In this document: in pieces, positions 27,801-33,257 of the stretch | Layout: every line of letters begins with the position of its first letter | Numbering within the stretch: position 1 is the stretch's first letter | Assembly (NCBI RefSeq): GCF_003149455.1 | Contig: NZ_QFFK01000019.1 | Location: 1 to 33,257, forward strand | Length of the DNA stretch: 33,257 nucleotides | Direction of reading: 5' to 3' | Source of the DNA: Chitinophaga deserti | Lineage (GTDB): Bacteria; Bacteroidota; Bacteroidia; Chitinophagales; Chitinophagaceae | Program-made: the position numbers and the translations under genes | Notes under the pieces: generated by a model | Told to the model about the DNA's origin: nothing | Database searches by the model: none | What the model saw: only the letters and a program-made list of their open reading frames with translations

Positions 27801-30800
27801 GCACCTGGTCATCTTCCAACACAGCTGTGGCAACTGTAGATGCAACAGGTGAAGTGACAGGTATATCTGCCGGTACAACAACTATTACTTATACTATAAC
27901 CAATGCCGCAGGCTGCGTGGCAACGCAAACTGCTACGGTAACCGTGAATGCGCTGACTGCACTGACACCAATTACCGGTATTTCCAATGTTTGCGTTGGC
28001 TTCACTACTACGCTGGCGAATTCAACTGCCGGCGGTGTATGGTCGTCTTCCAACACAGCTGTAGCAACTATTGACGCAGCGGGGGATGTGTCAGGTTTAA
28101 CCGCCGGTACGTCTGTTATTACATATACTTTCACCAACGCATCGGGTTGTGTTTCCACGGAAACAATTACTGTAACCGTAAATGCCCGTCCGGTAGTGAA
28201 TCCGATCTTAGGCATCACCGGGGTATGTATTGGTGAAACCACGACATTGTCAAATACTACTGCGGGAGGCACCTGGTCTACTTCCAATGCAGCAGTAGCT
28301 TCCATTGATGCGGCAGGTGAAGTGACGGGTGTAACTGCAGGTACTGCTGTTATCACTTATACAGTTACCAATGCATCCGGTTGTATCTCTACGCAAACAA
28401 CCACTGTTACAGTGAATGCGCTGCCGGTAGTGAACCCTGTTACAGGCACTGCTTCGGTGTGTGTTGGTGCTACCACCACGCTGGCCAGCACCACTGCCGG
28501 TGGTACCTGGTCTTCCTCTAACACATCTGTGGCCACTATTAATGCGGCAGGAGAGGTGACCGGTGTAAGCGGAGGTACGGCAGTTATTACCTATACCTTC
28601 ACGAATGCATCAGGTTGTGTGTCTTCCCAGACAGCTACTGTTACAGTGAATGCACTGCCTGTAGTAGACCCGATTACGGGAACTACGGATGTGTGTATCG
28701 GTTCTACGACTACACTGGCCAGCACAACTGCCGGAGGCACCTGGTCAACTTCTGATGCTGCAATTGCAACAATAGATGCAGCCGGAGTAGTGACAGGAGT
28801 ATCAGACGGTACGGCTACTATTACTTATACGGTAACTAATGTGGATGGTTGTGTGGATGTACAGACGGCTACTGTAACGGTGAATGCATTGCCGGTAGCA
28901 GATCCGATCACGGGCGCTACAGATGTGTGCATTGGTGCATCTACTATATTAGCGAACACTACTGCTTCTGGAACCTGGTCATCCTCTAACACTGCCGTGG
29001 CAACAATTGATGCAGCAGGGGAGGTGACAGGTATTTCTGCCGGAACAACTACTATAACTTACACGGTAACCAATGCAGCTGGTTGTGTGGTTACACAAAC
29101 TGCCACTGTAACTGTGAACGCATTGCCGGTAGTAGACCCGATTACGGGTACTACGGATGTGTGCATTGGTTCAACTACTACTTTAGCGAGCACCACCCCC
29201 GCTGGCACCTGGTATTCTTCCAATACGGCTGTGGCCACGATTGATGCTGCTGGTCTGGTAACCGGCGTGTCTGCTGGTACTACTACTATTACTTATACTG
29301 TAATAAATGCTGCAGGTTGTGAAGATGCGGTTACGACTACCGTTACTGTAAATGCCTTGCCGGTAGTTGCGCCGATCACCGGAACTACGACCCTGTGTGA
29401 AGGTGCTTCTACTACGCTTGCCAGCACTACCGCTTCCGGAACCTGGTCGTCATCTAACACCGCTGTAGCTACGATAGACGCAGCAGGTGTGGTGACTGCC
29501 GTATCCGCTGGTACAACTACGATCTCTTATGCTGTAACTATCGCTGGTTGCACCACTATTCAGACTGCTACATTAACAGTTAACGCACTGCCGGTAGTGG
29601 CTCCGATCACCGGAACTATGACCCTGTGTGAAGGCGCCTCTACTACACTGGCTAATGCTACTCCTGGTGGAACCTGGAATTCTTCCAATACCGCAGTATT
29701 TACAATTGATGCTGCTGGTGTGGTAACTGCAGTGTCTGCCGGTACTACATTAGTAACTTATACTGTATCGGCCGCAGGCTGTACCACTATTGAGACAGCA
29801 ATAGTAACAGTTAACGCCCTGCCGGTTGTGGCTCCGATTACCGGAACTATGACCCTGTGCGAAGGCGCCTCTACTACGCTTGCCAGCACTACCGCTTCCG
29901 GAACCTGGACATCTTCCAACACCGCTGTAGCTACGATAGACGCAGCAGGTGTGGTAACCGCAGTATCCGCTGGTACAACTACGATCTCTTATGCTGTAAC
30001 CGTTGCAGGTTGCACTACTACTGAGATCGCTACGGTAACAGTTAACGCCCTGCCTGTGGTAACCCCGATTACTGGTACTACCACTGTATGTATTGGTTCT
30101 TCGACTACACTGGCTAGTACAACCGCTTCCGGAACCTGGTCATCATCGAACACTGCTGTAGCTACGATAGACGCAGCAGGTGTGGTGACTGCCGTATCCG
30201 TTGGCACTACTACGATCTCTTATGCAGTGACCGTTGCAGGTTGCACCACTACTGAAACCGCTATGGTAACAGTTAACGCCCTGCCGGTTGTGGCTCCGAT
30301 CACTGGAACTATGACCCTTTGCGAAGGTGCCTCTACTACGCTTGCCAGCACTACCGCTTCCGGTACCTGGTCATCTTCCAATACCGCTGTAGCTACGATA
30401 GACGCAGCTGGTGTGGTGGCTGCCGTATCCGCTGGTACAACTACAATCTCTTATGCAGTAACCGTTTCAGGTTGCACCACTATTGAGACAGCCACTGTAA
30501 CAGTGAACGCTCTTCCGGTGGTAACCCCGATCATCGGAACTACGACCCTGTGTGAAGGCGCCTCTACTACGCTTGCCAGCACTACCGCTGCTGGTACTTG
30601 GTCATCATCGAACACTGCTGTAGCGACAATTGACGCAGCTGGTGTGGTGACTGCCGTATCCGCTGGTACAACTACGATCTCTTATGCTGTAACCGTTGCA
30701 GGCTGCACCACTACTGAGACCGCTACGGTAACAGTTAATGCGCTGCCGGTTGTGGCTCCGATCACCGGAACTATGACCCTGTGCGAAGGCGCCTCTACTA

Positions 30801-33257
30801 CACTGGCTAATGCTACTCCTGGTGGAACCTGGAGTTCTTCCAATACCGCAGTATTTACAATTGATGCTGCTGGTGTGGTAACTGCAGTGTCTGCCGCTAC
30901 TACATTAGTAACTTATACTGTATCGACCGCAGGCTGTACCACTATTGAGACAGCAATTGTAACTGTGAACGCGCTGCCGGTTGTGGCTCCGATTACCGGA
31001 ACTATGACCTTGTGCGAAGGTGCCTCTACAACGCTTGCCAGCACAACCGCCTCCGGTACCTGGTCGTCATCTAACACCGCTGTAGCTACAATAGACGCAG
31101 CTGGTGTAGTGACTGCTGTATCCGCTGGTACTACTACGATCTCTTATGCTGTAACCGTTGCAGGTTGCACCACTACTGAAACCGCTACGGTAACAGTTAA
31201 CGCGCTGCCAGTTGTGGCTCCGATCACCGGAACTACGACCCTGTGCGAAGGTGCCTCTACTACGCTTGCCAGTACTACCGCCTCCGGAACGTGGTCATCA
31301 TCGAACACCGCTGTAGCTACAATTGACGCAGCTGGTGTGGTGACTGCCGTATCCGCTGGTACAACTACGATCTCTTATGCAGTAACCGTTGCAGGTTGCA
31401 CTACTACTGAGACCGCTACGGTAACAGTTAACGCCCTGCCAGTTGTAGCTCCGATTACTGGAACTACGACTCTGTGCGAAGGAGCCTCTACTACGCTTGC
31501 CAGCACTACCTCCTCCGGAACGTGGTCATCATCGAACACCGCTGTAGCGACGATTGACGCAGCTGGTGTAGTGACTGCCGTATCCGCTGGTACAACTACG
31601 ATCTCTTATGCAGTAACCGTTGCAGGTTGCACCACTACTGAAACCGCTACGGTAACAGTTAACGCGCTGCCAGTTGTGGCTCCGATTACTGGTACTACCA
31701 CTATATGTATCGGTTCTTCGGCTACTCTGGCTAACGCCACTGCTGCCGGTATCTGGTCATCTTCTAATACCGCTGTAGCAACGATTGACGCAGCTGGTGT
31801 AGTGACCGCCGTATCTGCTGGTACTACAACGATCTCTTATTCTGTAGCCGTTGCAGGTTGCACCACTACTGAAACCGCTACGGTAACAGTTAACGCGCTG
31901 CCAGTTGTGGCTCCGATTACTGGTACTACCACTATATGTATCGGTTCTTCGGCTACTCTGGCTAACGCCACTGCTGCCGGTATCTGGTCATCTTCTAATA
32001 CCGCTGTAGCAACGATTGACGCAGCTGGTGTAGTGACCGCCGTATCTGCTGGTACTACAACGATCTCTTATGCTGTAACCGTTGCAGGCTGCACCACTAC
32101 TGAGACCGCTACGGTAACAGTTAACGCGCTGCCGGTTGTAGCTCCGATCACCGGAACTATGACTCTGTGCGAAGGTGCCTCTACTACGCTTGCCAGCACT
32201 ACCGCCTCCGGAACCTGGTCGTCCTCGAACACTGCTGTAGCTACGATAGACGCAGCAGGTGTGGTGACTGCCGTATCTGCTGGTACTACTACGATCTCTT
32301 ATGCAGTAACCGTTGCTGGTTGCACTACTACTGAGACCGCTACGGTAACAGTTAACGCGCTGCCGGTTGTGGCTCCGATTACCGGAACTACGACCCTGTG
32401 TGAAGGTGCCTCTACTACGCTTGCCAGCACTACAGCCTCCGGAACGTGGTCATCATCGAACACCGCTGTAGCTACGATAGACGCAGCAGGTGTAGTGACT
32501 GCCGTATCCGCTGGCATTACTACGATCTCTTATGCTGTAACCGTTGCAGGTTGCACCACTAATGAAACCGCTACGGTAACAGTTAACGCGCTGCCAGTTG
32601 TGGCTCCGATCACCGGAACCATGACTCTGTGCGAAGGCGCTACCACAACACTGGCTAATGCTACTCCTGGTGGAACCTGGAGTTCTTCTAACACTGCGGT
32701 ATTTACAATTGATGCTGCTGGTCTGGTAACTGCAGTTTCTGCCGGTACTACATTAGTAACTTATACTGTATCGGCCGCAGGCTGTACCACTATTGAGACA
32801 GCAATTGTAACAGTTAACGCCCTGCCGGTTGTGGCTCCGATTACCGGAACTACGATCCTGTGTGAAGGTGCCTCTACTACGCTTGCCAGCACTACAGCCT
32901 CCGGAACGTGGTCATCATCGAACACCGCTGTAGCTACGATAGACGCAGCAGGTGTAGTGACTGCCGTATCCGCCGGCACTACTACGATCTCTTATGCAGT
33001 AACCGTTTCAGGTTGCACCACTACTGAGACCGCTACGGTAACAGTTAACGCGCTGCCAGTTGTGGCTCCGATCACCGGAACTACGACCTTGTGCGAAGGT
33101 GCCTCTACTACGCTTGCCAGTACTACCGCTTCCGGTACCTGGTCATCATCGAACACCGCTGTAGCGACAATTGACGCAGCTGGTGTGGTGACTGCCGTAT
33201 CCGCTGGTACTACTACGATCTCTTATGCTGTAACCGTTGCAGGTTGCACCACTACTG
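21848..33257 (+). CDS. Giant secreted Ig-repeat surface protein, 3' end outside window
   Basis: One frame starts at ATG 21848 and stays open to the last base, giving at least 3803 residues. A signal peptide (MRKLLSLFVLLLISISGMAA) is followed by three large modules that each open with a YWVGG/YWVAG..W..HW pattern (residues about 23, 436 and 813) and close with a GNTGW motif. Then come a PKD/CUB-like Ig domain (about 1183-1255; LELC...YTWSNGSTGGTL...GTYRVSVTFPDGC...DTI) and, from residue 1258, at least 33 BIG2-type Ig repeats. The layout is that of large Bacteroidota surface proteins secreted by type IX secretion, which usually end in a gliding-motility-type or other sorting domain; that end is not in view. 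It is probably an adhesin or stalk exposing distal binding domains. Frame was checked at several points and by repeat phase. No catalytic motif was seen. Repeats near the window end are nearly identical, so the true copy number may differ. Confidence 0.93.
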   Translation, partial: MRKLLSLFVLLLISISGMAADYYWVAGSGTWSNLNNWRLGSPAGAIPSIVPSSADNVIFGPPAGAAGNWAVTVDANVFCNNFIWLPGLPGTPRINRSNNGYIISVSGNVSLRPNVAYDAITLDLVGSTNTTVTANGPANVNMALNIRKAVGSVVTFADDYIVNGTSLTGNNIMLFTGGLNAANKKITAYSIGSDQAGTRTIDVTNATLNLTMGWSAMNTGLTLSATGSIINTNRFYADQGIYHKATIWNTVSTNHTVLNCKFDVLEFTNPAVTSEARIASNNIIDTLIFHGWGAVRANNNEIKYLLLKNGGGFGGSGNKVQYAEAKGPFVVIDNGTHTLDTLITAPNKNVTIYGTLNINKLFRAGGAPCNGFTEIVGNTAGKFNFATGAVIDIDNVLLRNMTATGTMTPLTVNGIDDEGNTGWNIVQPTSPGTTLYWVGGAGDWNDNAHWSTTSGGPGGACIPFINDNVVFNAASGFSGASRIVTTSGNSYCKDMTWSGVAGSPIFNESGSFNMQVYGSLVMDPTVTMNTALDMRGEQNATVTSNGAGLGTIHIVVRKYLAGTPLTVKFTDDWINATGTIGLVRGTLDISNLHMDFGGVTAAGSLSRAINMQNSIIIANSWFYYGSNFSLNAANSFLRVTANIATRSSVYNDVEIGASNGDNIDVATTTFGRLTMTSTSLSGSTKISGSNTIRRLEFMGRGMIRYTGNNIDSLILAPSRNFFFLDAPNTTINKYFKAQHPSCTGLGEIRSGNAAISNITFGPNAVVEIDNVYLENITASGGGGSLTLPIPFSGADAGGNTGWTINSSATGARYWVGGSGDWNDAMHWSNTSGGAGGACIPTTSNDVFFDANSGFTAASKTVTISVGNAYFHNMDWTGAANNPILDKNNTWVAECWGGLVLNPNSFINGQLRMMGAENVTISGSVKGNFDIDVRKISGSGVTMLDDFSNANANIRLTTGRFSMPGRTATLASISNFGIDNTIHLDISDANITATNFQYYGAYAIRTVNAANSRLTGTVILNGGTYNYITVPGTQTGNCIISNITADSIVYTNPHNASAVGVNGSNNTLNYVEYKGSGGIYGTGNTFGKLVFFPGNVYRLNGGSTNTITGEWFGSGTPCRLTEIRSTTTAQATIVKTSGDVTFDYVRLERSNATGGATFRAKEHSDNLGGNTGWTIDPKDAAAPILGLGADLELCASAFPYTLNTDGFFGAPGSVYTWSNGSTGGTLSATAPGTYRVSVTFPDGCNVKDTIKLTQAVVPVDPIVGDAGICIAETKTLTNATPGGVWTTSDAAVATVSATGVVTGVAAGNATITYTVTSGAGCVNSVTHALTVNALPVVAAITGTPDVCVNGTTPLANTTAGGTWKSSNTAVATVNAAGVVTGVTAGSAIITYEVTNAAGCKSSQTINITVNALPVMTAITGTNTVCIGGNTTLANATAGGTWVSDNIAIAAVDVSGNVTGMSAGTAQITYTVMNAAGCVASISATVTVNAPPVMTPVTGTTTLCIGGSTTLANATAGGTWSSSNPAVASINAAGVVNGVTAGTATISYTINHAGGCVTTETALVTVSAPPAVGPVTGTTSLCIGTTTNLSSATSGGTWSSSNTTVATVDASGVVTGLAAGTSTITYSVTNGSGCTATQTAVVTVNTLSVVSPITGTNSICVGDGTQLTSATPGGVWSSSNPAVAAVDGTGMVMSITAGTTVISYKVTNANGCETTRTTTVVVNTPLLVEPITGSNVVCTGGTITLSSLTTGGTWSSGNTAVATIDPATGEVSGLTTGTTIITYLVSNSASCNASVTYSVTVQSPTAVSPITGTTDVCIGATTQLANATAGGVWSSSNTAVATINATGEVTAISAGTTTISYVITEASGCTSTQTATVTVNALPVLDPITGTTDVCIGAATTLANTTAGGSWSSSNTAVATIDAAGEVTGVSAGTTTITYTYTNANGCEASVTTTVTVNALPVVNPLTGTTDVCIGANTTLASTTTGGTWSSSNTAVATVDATGEVTGISAGTTTITYTITNAAGCVATQTATVTVNALTALTPITGISNVCVGFTTTLANSTAGGVWSSSNTAVATIDAAGDVSGLTAGTSVITYTFTNASGCVSTETITVTVNARPVVNPILGITGVCIGETTTLSNTTAGGTWSTSNAAVASIDAAGEVTGVTAGTAVITYTVTNASGCISTQTTTVTVNALPVVNPVTGTASVCVGATTTLASTTAGGTWSSSNTSVATINAAGEVTGVSGGTAVITYTFTNASGCVSSQTATVTVNALPVVDPITGTTDVCIGSTTTLASTTAGGTWSTSDAAIATIDAAGVVTGVSDGTATITYTVTNVDGCVDVQTATVTVNALPVADPITGATDVCIGASTILANTTASGTWSSSNTAVATIDAAGEVTGISAGTTTITYTVTNAAGCVVTQTATVTVNALPVVDPITGTTDVCIGSTTTLASTTPAGTWYSSNTAVATIDAAGLVTGVSAGTTTITYTVINAAGCEDAVTTTVTVNALPVVAPITGTTTLCEGASTTLASTTASGTWSSSNTAVATIDAAGVVTAVSAGTTTISYAVTIAGCTTIQTATLTVNALPVVAPITGTMTLCEGASTTLANATPGGTWNSSNTAVFTIDAAGVVTAVSAGTTLVTYTVSAAGCTTIETAIVTVNALPVVAPITGTMTLCEGASTTLASTTASGTWTSSNTAVATIDAAGVVTAVSAGTTTISYAVTVAGCTTTEIATVTVNALPVVTPITGTTTVCIGSSTTLASTTASGTWSSSNTAVATIDAAGVVTAVSVGTTTISYAVTVAGCTTTETAMVTVNALPVVAPITGTMTLCEGASTTLASTTASGTWSSSNTAVATIDAAGVVAAVSAGTTTISYAVTVSGCTTIETATVTVNALPVVTPIIGTTTLCEGASTTLASTTAAGTWSSSNTAVATIDAAGVVTAVSAGTTTISYAVTVAGCTTTETATVTVNALPVVAPITGTMTLCEGASTTLANATPGGTWSSSNTAVFTIDAAGVVTAVSAATTLVTYTVSTAGCTTIETAIVTVNALPVVAPITGTMTLCEGASTTLASTTASGTWSSSNTAVATIDAAGVVTAVSAGTTTISYAVTVAGCTTTETATVTVNALPVVAPITGTTTLCEGASTTLASTTASGTWSSSNTAVATIDAAGVVTAVSAGTTTISYAVTVAGCTTTETATVTVNALPVVAPITGTTTLCEGASTTLASTTSSGTWSSSNTAVATIDAAGVVTAVSAGTTTISYAVTVAGCTTTETATVTVNALPVVAPITGTTTICIGSSATLANATAAGIWSSSNTAVATIDAAGVVTAVSAGTTTISYSVAVAGCTTTETATVTVNALPVVAPITGTTTICIGSSATLANATAAGIWSSSNTAVATIDAAGVVTAVSAGTTTISYAVTVAGCTTTETATVTVNALPVVAPITGTMTLCEGASTTLASTTASGTWSSSNTAVATIDAAGVVTAVSAGTTTISYAVTVAGCTTTETATVTVNALPVVAPITGTTTLCEGASTTLASTTASGTWSSSNTAVATIDAAGVVTAVSAGITTISYAVTVAGCTTNETATVTVNALPVVAPITGTMTLCEGATTTLANATPGGTWSSSNTAVFTIDAAGLVTAVSAGTTLVTYTVSAAGCTTIETAIVTVNALPVVAPITGTTILCEGASTTLASTTASGTWSSSNTAVATIDAAGVVTAVSAGTTTISYAVTVSGCTTTETATVTVNALPVVAPITGTTTLCEGASTTLASTTASGTWSSSNTAVATIDAAGVVTAVSAGTTTISYAVTVAGCTTT
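21908..25372 (+). repeat. Three tandem YWVGG..W..HW modules
   Basis: The N-terminal part of the giant protein holds three homologous modules. The aligned Tyr-Trp codons are at 21914, 23153 and 24284 (steps of 413 and 377 residues). Openings are YYWVAGSGTWSNLNNW, LYWVGGAGDWNDNAHW and RYWVGGSGDWNDAMHW; modules 2 and 3 also share SGG.GGACIP and DNVVF/DVFF. Each closes with a D...GNTGW segment after a strand-rich body with many short V/T/N-rich strands, as in a right-handed beta-helix. The first module is the most diverged at its opening. The function is unknown; passenger-like beta-helix folds are common in surface proteins. Confidence 0.75.
25619..29365 (+). repeat. Sixteen BIG2-type Ig repeats, 78-residue period
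   Basis: Sixteen in-frame units start at 25619, 25853, 26087, 26321, 26555, 26789, 27023, 27260 and then every 234 bases to 29132. All are 234 bases except the seventh (237). Each reads roughly PITGT..VCIG.TTLA..TAGGTWSSSNTAVATIDAAGEVTGVSAGTTTITYTVTNAAGCV..QTATVTVNALPVV, the pattern of bacterial Ig-like group 2 domains. Two Cys per unit (VCIG and AGC) are 52 residues apart in typical units. The first seven units are clearly diverged from one another; units 8-16 are more alike. Confidence 0.9.
29366..33257 (+). repeat. Homogenised BIG2-type repeats, 77-residue period
   Basis: From 29366 the period is exactly 231 bases: 16 complete units plus the first 196 bases of a seventeenth, cut by the window end. 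The consensus changes to TLCEGASTTLAS and then AVTVAGCTTTETATVTVNALPVV, losing one residue before the second Cys. Most units (type A) are near-copies at DNA level. Type B (LANATPGGTW, TAVFTID, TTLVTYTVS) occurs at 29597, 30752 and 32600. Type C (VCIGSS or ICIGSS) occurs at 30059, 31676 and 31907. The frame is never broken. Confidence 0.92.
31617..32071 (+). repeat. Exact 224-bp tandem duplication in the repeat array
   Basis: Bases 31617-31840 are identical to 31848-32071, a 224-base match offset by one 231-base unit. Both carry the ICIGSSATLANATAAGIW variant. Flanking bases differ (31616 versus 31847, 31841 versus 32072). It marks a very recent unit duplication. Confidence 0.9.

Noticed and set aside
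25441..32979. Many minus-strand open frames of 60-155 residues over the repeat array
   Set aside because: They recur with the repeat period, are antisense to the giant frame and end at repeat-phased stops. They are shadows, not genes.
25619..33257. Regular repeats considered as CRISPR or a non-coding satellite
   Set aside because: The period is 231-237 bases, always a multiple of three, the frame is never broken and the translation is a known Ig-like fold. There are no short repeats with unique spacers.

Overview
The window looks like Bacteroidota DNA, most likely the Chitinophagaceae (Chitinophaga-like). The evidence is a SusC/SusD pair with its typical lipoprotein and TonB-receptor N-termini, a reg_prop/Y_Y_Y sensor kinase, a DUF6266-like protein, TAnnTTTG promoter elements, and a giant secreted protein of YWVGG modules and Ig-like repeats of the kind exported by type IX secretion. 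No rRNA, tRNA, transposase, integrase or CRISPR array was seen. Species was not assigned.

Left part (1-12.9 kb, all minus strand). Transcription runs right to left: AraC-type regulator (11966-12841), a 413-bp gap, SusC (8535-11552), SusD (6860-8494), a lipoprotein aryl-sulfotransferase (4992-6788), a GH130 mannosylglucose phosphorylase (3759-4943), a Na+/solute symporter (1783-3690) and a Tet-type MFS transporter (358-1635), ending at a terminator (301-337). The gaps from SusC to the symporter are 40-71 bp, so these five genes read as one small glycan or glycoside uptake operon. SusCD would bind and import the ligand across the outer membrane, the sulfotransferase-fold lipoprotein would act in the periplasm or at the surface, the symporter would bring a disaccharide into the cytoplasm, and GH130 would phosphorolyse it. 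No endo-glycanase lies in the window.

Middle part (12.9-21.6 kb). A stand-alone TonB-dependent siderophore-type receptor (12965-15373) has a clear terminator. A DUF6266-like protein of unknown function follows (15842-16609). Next is a signalling group: a NarL-type response regulator (16809-17450, minus), a large membrane sensor kinase (17944-20970, plus, with an apparent CTG start) and a second, paralogous NarL-type regulator (20933-21574, minus) that overlaps the kinase 3' end by 38 bp. A structured, terminator-ended intergenic stretch (about 17576-17794) may encode a small RNA.

Right part (21.8 kb to the end, plus strand). One reading frame starts at 21848 and stays open to the last base (at least 3803 residues). 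It encodes a signal peptide, three YWVGG..W..HW modules, a PKD/CUB-like Ig domain and then at least 33 tandem BIG2-type Ig repeats. The first 16 are 78 residues long (one is 79) and diverged; from unit 17 on they are exactly 77 residues and nearly identical at DNA level. The C-terminus, where a type IX sorting domain would be expected, lies outside the window. The most notable features are this repeat array, the aryl-sulfotransferase inside a Sus operon, the one-kinase/two-regulator group with its odd start codon, and an exact 11-bp-period repeat near the left edge.
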